Source: Spirodela intermedia
Lineage: Eukaryota; Streptophyta; Magnoliopsida; Alismatales; Araceae
DNA length: 64,000 nucleotides
Assembly (NCBI GenBank): GCA_902729315.2
Contig: LR746270.1
Span: 6,007,221-6,071,220, forward strand
Direction: 5' to 3'
Notes under the pieces: model-generated
Told to the model about the DNA's origin: nothing
What the model saw: only the letters and a program-made list of their open reading frames with translations
Databases searched by the model: none
Made by a program: the position numbers and the translations under genes
Part shown: positions 36,836 through 50,896 of the stretch, in pieces
Layout of the letters: the number at the start of each line of letters is the position of its first letter
Position numbering within the stretch: position 1 is the first letter of the stretch

Positions 36836-38253
36836 CTAATTCTCGGCCTACACGCAGGGCCTCCTCGTAGCCACCCCAAAAGGCACATTCTTTTCAACGA
36901 ATTTTCCAGTTAGTTCCCTTCATTCTCGGAGGTCCTTCCTTCCCTTCCCTTCCCTTCTTTTCCCTTCTGCTGGTGGATTCTAGGGCCCTGCGGACAAATC
37001 TATCGTCATGCGGTCTCAAGACAAGGAGCTTTCAACCAAGTCCGTTCTTTGCGGACTCAAGGTCATGACTCACTGTAATCTAACCATCGTCCTTCTAGTT
37101 TATCGGCGTTAGGATAACCATAATTCCTAGCGTTTAGGTACAGCAGAACACGGTAATAATTATGCACCATGTGTGATGAGTTAGTTTCAGAAGAATTAAG
37201 TAGACAAAATACAATTTTTCCCATGATTTCCAATATTTCGAAACTTATGTCAAGGGCGTTGACTTGGATTTTGGTTCTATGCACTTGAGAAGTCACTAAT
37301 CATAGTCACCCAGGCAGAAGTTCAAATACGGTATGCAAATATGTTTTGTTTGTTCAGGTTATATGCGTTGAAGCGGATAAAATTACGAGCGATGTATAGC
37401 CCAATAAGACTACAAGTAGTAGGCTTCCATCGCTCAACTCCGTGTATAGCGTTGCCCAATTTCAGCTCAACTCAAGTGGGCTGGGGGATGATGCCCCAAT
37501 TCCAGCTCAATTCGAGTGGATCAAGGGCGCAACATACGTGAAGGCATTATTAACTCAGCTCAATTTAGTTTGGACACAGCCTAGCAATAGATTTGGACAC
37601 ATGTTAAATGTGTCAGAATCTCGATTCCGCATTTGTAGGTTAGTTATAACTACCCTAGAGGCATTCTCGTTTTCCGCAACTCATTTATGAGTTCACCCCA
37701 CGTGTAGGACGGACGCCGAAGATAGCAAGATCTGAGCACGAATCCGCGGTATACGGATCTTGGAAACAAAACCGGTTTCTAAATCTATAAAACCAGAGGC
37801 ATTCTCCAACCCCTGGGCGCACAAACACGGATAACTGGTAAGGCGTGAATAATGCATTATCTACAAAGCGTAGCACAGCAGATCCATAATTTATGAACAC
37901 AAATTCATTGGTTTGCTAATGAATGCATACGATCTAGCCCAAGAACCGATGTCAAGGTTTTCGACCCAGGTGGAGAAACCAATAAGATCTGCGTCGAGGC
38001 GGCTAGAAAGGGAATAGAACCAGGTGCAAGTGATGTGTTGGACCAACTCAGGTGAGTCAGAGATTCAGAAGATGCGTAGGCTATCCTTTACCCAAATTCA
38101 GCCTCCGATGGCCCCAGAGAGACCGGTCACATATTTATTGGCCCTGAATCTTACGATTCGCACATTTGATTCATGTGAAATAACCGTAATCCGTTCTCTT
38201 CTCCACATTTCCTAGGATCATAATAGATTTCTCCCCTTATGCTTTAGTTGTAA
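36836..38253 (+). repeat. Satellite unit 27
   Basis: 1418 bases; types G/G/G, GCG form. One G is lost at TTTTCGACCC near 37962. Confidence 0.97.
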
Positions 38254-39674
38254 CTAATTCTCGGCCTACACGCAGGGCCTCCTCGTAGCCACCCCAAAAG
38301 GCACATTCTTTTCAACGAATTTTCCAGTTAGTTCCCTTCATTCTCGGAGGTCCTTCCTTCCCTTCCCTTCCCTTCTTTTCCCTTCTGCTGGTGGATTCTA
38401 GGGCCCTGCGGACAAATCTATCGTCATGCGGTCTCAAGACAAGGAGCTTTCAACCAAGTCACGTTCTTTGCGGACTCAAGGTCATGACTCACTGTAATCT
38501 AACCATGCGTCCTTCTAGTTTATGCGGCGTTAGGATAACCATAATTCCTAGCGTTTAGGTACAGCAGAACACGGTAATAATTATGCACCATGTGTGATGA
38601 GTTAGTTTCAGAAGAATTAAGTAGACAAAATACAATTTTTCCCATGATTTCCAATATTTCGAAACTTATGTCAAGGGCGTTGACTTGGATTTTGGTTCTA
38701 TGCACTTGAGAAGTCACTAATCATAGTCACCCAGGCAGAAGTTCAAATACGGTATGCAAATATGTTTTGTTTGTTCAGGTTATATGCGTTGAAGCGGATA
38801 AAATTACGAGCGATGTATAGCCCAATAAGACTACAAGTAGTAGGCTTCCATCGCTCAACTCCGTGTATAGCGTTGCCCAATTTCAGCTCAACTCAAGTGG
38901 GCTGGGGGATGATGCCCAATTCCAGCTCAATTCGAGTGGATCAAGGGCGCAACATACGTGAAGGCATTATTAACTCAGCTCAATTTAGTTTGGACACAGC
39001 CTAGCAATAGATTTGGACACATGTTAAATGTGTCAGAATCTCGATTCCGCATTTGTAGGTTAGTTATAACTACCCTAGAGGCATTCTCGTTTTCCAACTC
39101 ATTTATGAGTTCACCCCGTGTAGGACGGACGCCGAAGATAGCAAGATCTGAGCACGAATCCGCGATATACGGATCTTGGAAACAAAACCGGTTTCTAAAT
39201 CTATAAAACCAGAGGCATTCTCCAACCCCTGGGCGCACAAACACGGATAACTGGTAAGGCGTGAATAATGCATTATCTACAAAGCGTAGCACAGCAGATC
39301 CATAATTTATGAACACAAATTCATTGGTTTGCTAATGAATGCATACGATCTAGCCCAAGAACCGATGTCAAGGTTTTCGGACCCAGGTGGAGAAACCAAT
39401 AAGATCTGCGTCGAGACGGCTAGAAAGGGAATAGAACCAGGTGCAAGTGATGTGTTGGACCAACTCAGGTGAGTCAGAGATTCAGAAGATGCGTAGGCTA
39501 TCCTTTACCCAAATTCAGCCTCCGATGGCCCCAGAGAGAGAGACCGGTCACATATTTATTGGCCCTGAATCTTACGATTCGCACATTTGATTCATGTGAA
39601 ATAACCGTAATCCGTTCTCTTCTCCACATTTCCTAGGATCATAATAGATTTCTCCCCTTATGCTTTAGTTGTAA
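38254..39674 (+). repeat. Satellite unit 28
   Basis: 1421 bases; types G/G/A, GCG form. Three bases are lost before AACTCATTTATGAG. Confidence 0.97.
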
Positions 39675-41088
39675 CTAATTCTCGGCCTACACGGGGGCCT
39701 CCTCGTAGCCACCCCAAAAGGCACATTCTTTTCAACGAATTTTCCAGTTAGTTCCCTTCATTCTCGGAGGTCCTTCCTTCCCTTCCCTTCCCTTCTTTTC
39801 CCTTCTGCTGGTGGATTCTAGGGCCCTGCGGACAAATCTATCGTCATGCGGTCTCAAGACAAGGAGCTTTCAACCAAGTCACGTTCTTTCGGACTCAAGG
39901 TCATGACTCACTGTAATCTAACCATGCGCCCTTCTAGTTTATGCGGCGTTAGGATAACCATAATTCCTAGCGTTTAGGTACAGCAGAACACGGTAATAAT
40001 TATGCACCATGTGTGATGAGTTAGTTTCAGAAGAATTAAGTAGACAAAATACAATTTTTCCCATGATTTCCAATATTTCGAAACTTATGTCAAGGGCGTT
40101 GACTTGGATTTTGGTTCTATGCACTTGAGAAGTCACTAATCATAGTCACCCAGGCAGAAGTTCAAATACGGTATGCAAATATGTTTTGTTTGTTCAGGTT
40201 ATATCGTTGAAGCGGATAAAATTACGAGCGATGTATAGCCCAATAAGACTACAAGTAGTAGGCTTCCATCGCTCAACTCCGTGTATAGCGTTGCCCAATT
40301 TCAGCTCAACTCAAGTGGGCTGGGATGATGCCGCCCAATTCCAGCTCAATTCGAGTGGATCAAGGGCGCAACATACGTGAAGGCATTATTAACTCAGCTC
40401 AATTTAGTTTGGACACAGCCTAGCAATAGATTTGGACACATGTTAAATGTGTCAGAATCTCGATTCCGCATTTGTAGGTTAGTTATAACTACCCTAGAGG
40501 CATTCTCGTTTTCCGCAACTCATTTATGAGTTCACCCCACGTAGGGACGGACGCCGAAGATAGCAAGATCTGAGCACGAATCCATGTATACGGATCTTGG
40601 AAACAAAACCGGTTTCTAAATCTATAAAACCAGAGGCATTCTCCAACCCCTGGGCACAAACACGGATAACTGGTAAGGCGTGAATAATGCATTATCTACA
40701 AAGCGTAGCACAGCAGATCCATAATTTATGAACACAAATTCATTGGTTTGCTAATGAATGCATACGATCTAGCCCAAGAACCGATGTCAAGGTTTTCGGA
40801 CCCAGTGGAGAAACCAATAAGATCTGCGTCGAGGCGGCTAGAAAGGGAATAGAACCAGGTGCAAGTGATGTGTTGGACCAACTCAGGTGAGTCAGAGATT
40901 CAGAAGATGCGTAGGCTATCCTTTACCCAAATTCAGCCTCCGATGGCCCCAGAGAGACCGGTCACATATTTATTGGCCCTGAATCTTACGATTCGCACAT
41001 TTGATTCATGTGAAATAACCGTAATCCGTTCTCTTCTCCACATTTCCTAGGATCATAATAGATTTCTCCCCTTATGCTTTAGTTGTAA
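39675..41088 (+). repeat. Satellite unit 29
   Basis: 1414 bases; types G/G/G, CG form. CCCAGTGGAG, with one G lost from CCCAGGTGG near 40803. Confidence 0.97.
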
Positions 41089-42508
41089 CTAATTCTCGGC
41101 CTACACGCGGGGCCTCCTCGTAGCCACCCCCAAAAGGCACATTCTTTTCAACGAATTTTCCAGTTAGTTCCCTTCATTCTCGGAGGTCCTTCCTTCCCTT
41201 CCCTTCCCTTCTTTTCCCTTCTGCTGGTGGATTCTAGGGCCCTGCGGACAAATCTATCGTCATGCGGTCTCAAGACAAGGAGCTTTCAACCAAGTCACGT
41301 TCTTTGCGGACTCAAGGTCATGACTCACTGTAATCTAACCATGCGTCCTTCTAGTTTATGCGGCGTTAGGATAACCATAATTCCTAGCGTTTAGGTACAG
41401 CAGAACACGGTAATAATTATGCACCATGTGTGATGAGTTAGTTTCAGAAGAATTAAGTAGACAAAATACAATTTTTCCCATGATTTCCAATATTTCGAAA
41501 CTTATGTCAAGGGCGTTGACTTGGATTTTGGTTCTATGCACTTGAGAAGTCACTAATCATAGTCACCCAGGCAGAAGTTCAAATACGGTATGCAAATATG
41601 TTTTGTTTGTTCAGGTTATATGCGTTGAAGCGGATAAAATTACGAGCGATGTATAGCCCAATAAGACTACAAGTAGTAGGCTTCCATCGCTCAACTCCGG
41701 TGTATAGCGTTGCCCAATTTCAGCTCAACTCAAGTGGGCTGGGGGATGATGCCGCCCAATTCCAGCTCAATTCGAGTGGATCAAGGGCGCAACATACGTG
41801 AAGGCATTATTAACTCAGCTCAATTTAGTTTGGACACAGCCTAGCAATAGATTTGGACACATGTTAAATGTGTCAATCTCGATTCCGCATTTGTAGGTTA
41901 GTTATAACTACCCTAGAGGCATTCTCGTTTTCCGCAACTCATTTATGAGTTCACCCCATGTAGGGCGGACCGAAGATAGCAAGATCTGAGCACGAATCCG
42001 CGGTATCGGATCTTGGAAACAAAACCGGTTTCTAAATCTATAAAACCAGAGGCATTCTCCAACCCCTGGGCGCACAAACACGGATAACTGGTAAGGCGTG
42101 AATAATGCATTATCTACAAAGCGTAGCACAGCAGATCCATAATTTATGAACACAAATTCATTGGTTTGCTAATGAATGCATACGATCTAGCCCAAGAACC
42201 GATGTCAAGGTTTTCGGACCCAGGTGGAGAAACCAATAAGATCTGCGTCGAGGCGGCTAGAAAGGGAATAGAACCAGGTGCAAGTGATGTGTTGGACCAA
42301 CTCAGGTGAGTCGAGATTCAGAAGATGCGTAGGCTATCCTTTACCCAAATTCAGCCTCCGATGGCCCCACCGAGAGACCGGTCACATATTTATTGGCCCT
42401 GAATCTTACGATTCGCACATTTGATTCATGTGAAATAACCGTAATCCGTTCTCTTCTCCACATTTCCTAGGATCATAATAGATTTCTCCCCTTATGCTTT
42501 AGTTGTAA
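41089..42508 (+). repeat. Satellite unit 30
   Basis: 1420 bases; types G/G/G, GCG form. TGTCAATCTC, with AG lost downstream of the hairpin near 41874. Regains the CCGGTG form typical of units 1-6. Confidence 0.97.
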
Positions 42509-43905
42509 CTAATTCTCGGCCTACACGGGGGCCTCCTCGTAGCCACCCCCAAAAGGCACATTCTTTTCAACGAATTTTCCAGTTAGTTCCCTTCATTCTC
42601 GGAGGTCCTTCCTTCCCTTCCCTTCCCTTCTTTTCCCTTCTGCTGGTGGATTCTAGGGCCCTGGGACAAATCTATCGTCATGCGGTCTCAAGACAAGGAG
42701 CTTTCAACCAAGTCACGTTCTTTCGGACTCAAGGTCATGACTCACTGTAATCTAACCATCGTCCTTCTAGTTTATGCGGCGTTAGGATAACCATAATTCC
42801 TAGCGTTTAGGTACAGCAGAACACGGTAATAATTATGCACCATGTGTGATGAGTTAGTTTCAGAAGAATTAAGTAGACAAAATACAATTTTTCCCATGAT
42901 TTCCAATATTTCGAAACTTATGTCAAGGGCGTTGACTTGGATTTTGGTTCTATGCACTTGAGAAGTCACTAATCATAGTCACCCAGGCAGAAGTTCAAAT
43001 ACGGTATGCAAATATGTTTTGTTTGTTCAGGTTATATGCGTTGAAACGGATAAAATTACGAACGATGTATAGCCCAATAAGACTACAAGTAGTAGGCTTC
43101 CATCGCCAACTCCGTGTATAGCGTTGCCCAATTTCAGCTCAACTCAAGTGGGCTGGGGGATGATGCCGCCCAATTCCAGCTCAATTCGAGTGGATCAAGG
43201 GCGCAACATACGTGAAGGCATTATTAACTCAGCTCAATTTAGTTTGGACACAGCCTAGCAATAGATTTGGACACATGTTAAATGTGTCAGAATCTCGATT
43301 CCGCATTTGTAGGTTAGTTATAACTACCCTAGAGGCATTCTCGTTTTCCGCAACTCATTTATGAGTTCACCCCCATGTAGGACGGACGCCGAAGATAGCA
43401 AGATCTGAGCACGAATCCGCGGTATACGGATCTTGGAAACAAAACCGGTTTCTAAATCTATAAAACCAGAGGCATTCTCCAACCCTGGACGCACAAACAC
43501 GGATAACTGGTAAGGCGTGAATAATGCATTATCTACAAAGCGTAGCACAGCAGATCCATAATTTATGAACACAAATTCATTGGTTTGCTAATGAATGCAT
43601 ACGATCTAGCCCAAGAACCGATGTCAAGGTTTTCGGACCCAGGTGGAGAAACCAATAAGATCTAGAGAGGGAATAGAACCAGGTGCAAGTGATGTGTTGG
43701 ACCAACTCAGGTGAGTCAGAGATTCAGAAGATGCGTAGGCTATCCTTTACCCAAATTCAGCCTCCGATGGCCCCACTGTCACATATTTATTGGCCCTGAA
43801 TCTTACGATTCGCACATTTGATTCATGTGAAATAACCGTAATCCGTTCTCTTCTCCACATTTCCTAGGATCATAATAGATTTCTCCCCTTATGCTTTAGT
43901 TGTAA
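42509..43905 (+). repeat. Satellite unit 31, internally deleted
   Basis: 1397 bases; types A/A/site 3 deleted, GCG form. About 14 bases are missing near 43663 (AAGATCTAGAGAGGGAA) and 11 near 43778 (CCCACTGTCAC). These remove site 3 and the GACCGGTC palindrome. Both belong to the scar that continues into unit 32. Confidence 0.97.
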
Positions 43906-44030
43906 CTAATTCTCGCCTACACGCAGGGCCTCCTCGTAGCCACCCCCAAAAGGCACATTCTTTTCAACGAATTCTTTTCCATTCTAGGGCCCAAGTCCGT
44001 TCAAGACAAGGAGCTTTCAACCAAGTCTTC
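43660..44030. other. Multi-deletion scar between units 31 and 32
   Basis: At least four separate losses fall within about 370 bases (near 43663, 43778, 43970 and 43985-44030), plus an out-of-order AAGTCCGTT. Elsewhere no unit loses more than about 12 bases at once. Either a genuine recombination scar or a badly polished assembly join. Confidence 0.85.
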
Positions 44031-45230
44031 TTTGGACTCAAGGTCATGACTCACTGTAATCTAACCATCGCCCTTCTAGTTTATGCGGCGTTAGGATAAC
44101 CATAATTCCTAGCGTTTAGGTACAGCAGAACACGGTAATAATTATGCACCATGTGTGATGAGTTAGTTTCAGAAGAATTAAGTAGACAAAATACAATTTT
44201 TCCCATGATTTCCAATATTTCGAAACTTATGTCAAGGGCGTTGACTTGGATTTTGGTTCTATGCACTTGAGAAGTCACTAATCATAGTCACCCAGGCAGA
44301 AGTTCAAATACGGTATGCAAATATGTTTTGTTTGTTCAGGTTATATGCGTTGAAGCGGATAAAATTACGAACGATGTATAGCCCAATAAGACTACAAGTA
44401 GTAGGCTTCCATCGCCAACTCCGTGTATAGCGTTGCCCAATTTCAGCTCAACTCAAGTGGGCTGGGGATGATGCGCCAATTCCAGCTCAATTCGAGTGGA
44501 TCAAGGGCAACATACGTGAAGGCATTATTAACTCAGCTCAATTTAGTTTGGACACAGCCTAGCAATAGATTTGGACACATGTTAAATGTGTCAGAATCTC
44601 GATTCCGCATTTGTAGGTTAGTTATAACTACCCTAGAGGCATTCTCGTTTTCCGCAACTCATTTATGAGTTCACCCCACGTGTAGGACGGACCGAAGATA
44701 GCAAGATCTGAGCACGAATCCGCGGTATACGGATCTTGGAAACAAAACCGTTTCTAAATCTATAAAACCAGAGGCATTCTCCAACCCCGGGCGCACAAAC
44801 ACGGATAACGGTAAGGCGTGAATAATGCATTATCTACAAAGCGTAGCACAGCAGATCCATAATTTATGAACACAAATTCATTGGTTTGCTAATGAATGCA
44901 TACGATCTAGCCCAAGAACCGATGTCAAGGTTTTCGGACCCAGGTGGAGAAACCAATAAGATCTGCGTCGAGACGGCTAGAAAGGGAATAGAACCAGGTG
45001 CAAGTGATGTGTTGGACCAACTCAGGTGAGTCGAGATTCAGAAGATGCGTAGGCTATCCTTTACCCAAATTCAGCCTCCGATGGCCCCACCGAGAGAGAC
45101 CGGTCACATATTTATTGGCCCTGAATCTTACGATTCGCACATTTGATTCATGTGAAATAACCGTAATCCGTTCTCTTCTCCACATTTCCTAGGATCATAA
45201 TAGATTTCTCCCCTTATGCTTTAGTTGTAA
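43906..45230 (+). repeat. Satellite unit 32, shortest unit, tract deleted
   Basis: 1325 bases; types G/A/A, GCG form. Between about 43970 and 44030 nearly the whole pyrimidine tract, the CTGCTGGTGG segment and the GACAAATCTA segment are missing. A short AAGTCCGTT sits out of its usual order. Confidence 0.97.
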
Positions 45231-46641
45231 CTAATTCTCGGCCTACACGGGGCCTCCTCGTAGCCACCCCAAAAGGCACATTCTTTTCAACGAATTTTCC
45301 AGTTAGTTCCCTTCATTCTCGGAGGTCCTTCCTTCCCTTCCCTTCCCTTCTTTTCCCTTCTGCTGGTGGATTCTAGGGCCCCGGACAAATCTATACGTCA
45401 TGCGGTCTCAAGACAAGGAGCTTTCAACCAAGTCACGTTCTTTATGGACTCAAGGTCATGACTCACTGTAATCTAACCATGCGTCCTTCTAGTTTATGCG
45501 GCGTTAGGATAACCATAATTCCTAGCGTTTAGGTACAGCAGAACACGGTAATAATTATGCACCATGTGTGATGAGTTAGTTTCAGAAGAATTAAGTAGAC
45601 AAAATACAATTTTTCCCATGATTTCCAATATTTCGAAACTTATGTCAAGGGCGTTGACTTGGATTTTGGTTCTATGCACTTGAGAAGTCACTAATCATAG
45701 TCACCCAGGCAGAAGTTCAAATACGGTATGCAAATATGTTTTGTTTGTTCAGGTTATATGTTGAAGCGGATAAAATTACGAGCGATGTATAGCCCAATAA
45801 GACTACAAGTAGTAGGCTTCCATCGCTCAACTCCGTGTATAGCGTTGCCCAATTTCAGCTCAACTCAAGTGGGCTGGGGGATGCCGCCAATTCCAGCTCA
45901 ATTCGAGTGGATCAAGGGCGCAACATACGTGAAGGCATTATTAACTCAGCTCAATTTAGTTTGGACACAGCCTAGCAATAGATTTGGACACATGTTAAAT
46001 GTGTCAGAATCTCGATTCCGCATTTGTAGGTTAGTTATAACTACCCTAGAGGCATTCTCGTTTTCCGCAACTCATTTATGAGTTCACCCCACGTGTAGGA
46101 CGGACGCCGAAGATAGCAAGATCTGAGCACGAATCCGCGGTATACGGATCTTGGAAACAAAACCGGTTTCTAAATCTATAAAACCAGAGGCATTCTCCAA
46201 CCCCTGGGCACAAACACGGATAACTGGTAAGGCGTGAATAATGCATTATCTACAAAGCGTAGCACAGCAGATCCATAATTTATGAACACAAATTCATTGG
46301 TTTGCTAATGAATGCATACGATCTAGCCCAAGAACCGATGTCAAGGTTTTCGGACCCAGGTGGAGAAACCAATAAGATCTGCGTCGAGGCGGCTAGAAAG
46401 GGAATAGAACCAGGTGCAAGTGATGTGTTGGACCAACTCAGGTGAGTCGAGATTCAGAAGATGCGTAGGCTATCCTTTACCCAAATTCAGCCTCCGATGG
46501 CCCCAGAGAGACCGGTCACATATTTATTGGCCCTGAATCTTACGATTCGCACATTTGATTCATGTGAAATAACCGTAATCCGTTCTCTTCTCCACATTTC
46601 CTAGGATCATAATAGATTTCTCCCTTATGCTTTAGTTGTAA
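45231..46641 (+). repeat. Satellite unit 33
   Basis: 1411 bases; types G/G/G. Reads TATATGTTGAAG (neither CG nor GCG form). The subrepeat spacer is shortened to GGGGGATGCCGCC. Confidence 0.97.
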
Positions 46642-48060
46642 CTAATTCTCGGCCTACACGCAGGGGCCTCCTCGTAGCCACCCCCAAAAGGCACATTCTT
46701 TTCAACGAATTTTCCAGTTAGTTCCCTTCATTCTCGGAGGTCCTTCCTTCCCTTCCCTTCCCTTCTTTTCCCTTCTGCTGGTGGATTCTAGGGCCCTGCG
46801 GACAAATCTATCGTCATGCGGTCTCAAGACAAGGAGCTTTCAACCAAGTCACGTTCTTTTGGACTCAAGGTCATGACTCACTGTAATCTAACCATGCGTC
46901 CTTCTAGTTTATGCGGCGTTAGGATAACCATAATTCCTAGCGTTTAGGTACAGCAGAACACGGTAATAATTATGCACCATGTGTGATGAGTTAGTTTCAG
47001 AAGAATTAAGTAGACAAAATACAATTTTTCCCATGATTTCCAATATTTCGAAACTTATGTCAAGGGCGTTGACTTGGATTTTGGTTCTATGCACTTGAGA
47101 AGTCACTAATCATAGTCACCCAGGCAGAAGTTCAAATACGGTATGCAAATATGTTTTGTTTGTTCAGGTTATATCGTTGAAACGGATAAAATTACGAGCG
47201 ATGTATAGCCCAATAAGACTACAAGTAGTAGGCTTCCATCGCTCAACTCCGTGTATAGCGTTGCCCAATTTCAGCTCAACTCAAGTGGGCTGGGGATGAT
47301 GCGCCCAATTCCAGCTCAATTCGAGTGGATCAAGGGCGCAACATACGTGAAGGCATTATTAACTCAGCTCAATTTAGTTTGGACACAGCCTAGCAATAGA
47401 TTTGGACACATGTTAAATGTGTCAATCTCGATTCCGCATTTGTAGGTTAGTTATAACTACCCCTAGAGGCATTCTCGTTTTCCGCAACTCATTTATGAGT
47501 TCACCCCACGTGTAGGACGGACGCCGAAGATAGCAAGATCTGAGCACGAATCCGCGTATACGGATCTTGGAAACAAAACCGGTTTCTAAATCTATAAAAC
47601 CAGAGGCATTCTCCAACCCCTGGGCGCAAACACGGATAACTGGTAAAGGCGTGAATAATGCATTATCTACAAAGCGTAGCACAGCAGATCCATAATTTAT
47701 GAACACAAATTCATTGGTTTGCTAATGAATGCATACGATCTAGCCCAAGAACCGATGTCAAGGTTTTCGGACCCAGGTGGAGAAACCAATAAGATCTGCG
47801 TCGAGGCGGCTAGAAAGGGAATAGAACCAGGTGCAAGTGATGTGTTGGACCAACTCAGGTGAGTCGAGATTCAGAAGATGCGTAGGCTATCCTTTACCCA
47901 AATTCAGCCTCCGATGGCCCCACCGAGAGACCGGTCACATATTTATTGGCCCTGAATCTTACGATTCGCACATTTGATTCATGTGAAATAACCGTAATCC
48001 GTTCTCTTCTCCACATTTCCTAGGATCATAATAGATTTCTCCCTTATGCTTTAGTTGTAA
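46642..48060 (+). repeat. Satellite unit 34
   Basis: 1419 bases; types A/G/G, CG form. TGTCAATCTC variant after the hairpin. Confidence 0.97.
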
Positions 48061-49482
48061 CTAATTCTCGCCTACACGCAGGGCCTCCCTCGTAGCCACC
48101 CCAAAAGGCACATTCTTTTCAACGAATTTTCCAGTTAGTTCCCTTCATTCTCGGAGGTCCTTCCTTCCCTTCCCTTCCCTTCTTTTCCCTTCTGCTGGTG
48201 GATTCTAGGGCCCTCGGGACAAATCTATCGTCATGCGGTCTCAAGACAAGGAGCTTTCAACCAAGTCACGCTTCTTTGCGGACTCAAGGTCATGACTCAC
48301 TGTAATCTAACCATGCGTCCTTCTAGTTTATGCGGCGTTAGGATAACCATAATTCCTAGCGTTTAGGTACAGCAGAACACGGTAATAATTATGCACCATG
48401 TGTGATGAGTTAGTTTCAGAAGAATTAAGTAGACAAAATACAATTTTTCCCATGATTTCCAATATTTCGAAACTTATGTCAAGGGCGTTGACTTGGATTT
48501 TGGTTCTATGCACTTGAGAAGTCACTAATCATAGTCACCCAGGCAGAAGTTCAAATACGGTATGCAAATATGTTTTGTTTGTTCAGGTTATATGCGTTGA
48601 AGCGGATAAAATTACGAGCGATGTATAGCCCAATAAGACTACAAGTAGTAGGCTTCCATCGCCAACTCCGTGTATAGCGTTGCCCAATTTCAGCTCAACT
48701 CAAGTGGGCTGGGGGATGATGCCGCCAATTCCAGCTCAATTCGAGTGGATCAAGGGCGCAACATACGTGAAGGCATTATTAACTCAGCTCAATTTAGTTT
48801 GGACACAGCCTAGCAATAGATTTGGACACATGTTAAATGTGTCAGAATCTCGATTCCGCATTTGTAGGTTAGTTATAACTACCCTAGAGGCATTCTCGTT
48901 TTCCGCAACTCATTTATGAGTTCACCCCACGTGTAGGACGGACGCCGAAGATAGCAAGATCTGAGCACGAATCCGCGGTATACGGATCTTGGAAACAAAA
49001 CCGGTTTCTAAATCTATAAAACCAGAGGCATTCTCCAACCCCTGGGCGCACAAACACGGATAACTGGTAAGGCGTGAATAATGCATTATCTACAAAGCGT
49101 AGCACAGCAGATCCATAATTTATGAACACAAATTCATTGGTTTGCTAATGAATGCATACGATCTAGCCCAAGAACCGATGTCAAGGTTTTCGGACCCGGT
49201 GGAGAAACCAATAAGATCTGCGTCGAGACGGCTAGAAAGGGAATAGAACCAGGTGCAAGTGATGTGTTGGACCAACTCAGGTGAGTCAGAGATTCAGAAG
49301 ATGCGTAGGCTATCCTTTACCCAAATTCAGCCTCCGATGGCCCCAGAGAGACCCGGTCACATATTTATTGGCCCTGAATCTTACGATTCGCACATTTGAT
49401 TCATGTGAAATAACCGTAATCCGTTCTCTTCTCCACATTTCCTAGGATCATAATAGATTTCTCCCTTATGCTTTAGTTGTAA
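48061..49482 (+). repeat. Satellite unit 35
   Basis: 1422 bases; types G/G/A, GCG form. CCCGGTGG in place of CCCAGGTGG near 49196. Confidence 0.97.
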
Positions 49483-50896
49483 CTAATTCTCGCCTACACG
49501 CAGGGCCTCCCTCGTAGCCACCCCCAAAAGGCACATTCTTTTCAACGAATTTTCCAGTTAGTTCCCTTCATTCTCGGAGGTCCTTCCTTCCCTTCCCTTC
49601 CCTTCTTTTCCCTTCTGCTGGTGGATTCTAGGGCCCTCGGACAAATCTATCGTCATGCGGTCTCAAGACAAGGAGCTTTCAACCAAGTCACGTTCTTTGC
49701 GGACTCAAGGTCATGACTCACTGTAATCTAACCATGCGCCCTTCTAGTTTATCGGCGCTAGGATAACCATAATTCCTAGCGTTTAGGTACAGCAGAACAC
49801 GGTAATAATTATGCACCATGTGTGATGAGTTAGTTTCAGAAGAATTAAGTAGACAAAATACAATTTTTCCCATGATTTCCAATATTTCGAAACTTATGTC
49901 AAGGGCGTTGACTTGGATTTTGGTTCTATGCACTTGAGAAGTCACTAATCATAGTCACCCAGGCAGAAGTTCAAATACGGTATGCAAATATGTTTTGTTT
50001 GTTCAGGTTATATCGTTGAAGCGGATAAAATTACGAACGATGTATAGCCCAATAAGACTACAAGTAGTAGGCTTCCATCGCTCAACTCCGTGTATAGCGT
50101 TGCCCAATTTCAGCTCAACTCAAGTGGGCTGGGGGATGATGCCGCCCAATTCCAGCTCAATTCGAGTGGATCAAGGGCAACATACGTGAAGGCATTATTA
50201 ACTCAGCTCAATTTAGTTTGGACACAGCCTAGCAATAGATTTGGACACATGTTAAATGTGTCAGAATCTCGATTCCGCATTTGTAGGTTAGTTATAACTA
50301 CCCCTAGAGGCATTCTCGTTTTCCGCAACTCATTTATGAGTTCACCCCACGTGTAGGACGGACGCCAAGATAGCAAGATCTGAGCACGAATCCGCGTATA
50401 CGGATCTTGGAAACAAAACCGGTTTCTAAATCTATAAAACCAGAGGCATTCTCCAACCCCTGGACGCACAAACACGGATAACTGGCGTGAATAATGCATT
50501 ATCTACAAAGCGTAGCACAGCAGATCCATAATTTATGAACACAAATTCATTGGTTTGCTAATGAATGCATACGATCTAGCCAAGAACCGATGTCAAGGTT
50601 TTCGGACCCAGGTGGAGAAACCAATAAGATCTGCGTCGAGACGGCTAGAAAGGGAATAGAACCAGGTGCAAGTGATGTGTTGGACCAACTCAGGTGAGTC
50701 AGAGATTCAGAAGATGCGTAGGCTATCCTTTACCCAAATTCAGCCTCCGATGGCCCCAGAGAGAGACCGGTCACATATTTATTGGCCCTGAATCTTACGA
50801 TTCGCACATTTGATTCATGTGAAATAACCGTAATCCGTTCTCTTCTCCACATTTCCTAGGATCATAATAGATTTCTCCCTTATGCTTTAGTTGTAA
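49483..50896 (+). repeat. Satellite unit 36
   Basis: 1414 bases; types G/A/A, CG form. The usual CTGGTAAGGCG is reduced to CTGGCG near 50483. A T-to-C change gives GGCGCTAGG near 49755. Confidence 0.97.

Noticed and set aside
38024-38215. 63-codon ORFs across the candidate intron
   Set aside because: They appear only where an indel in the purine run keeps the frame open (also in units 29, 38, 44) and cover a region better explained as an intron.
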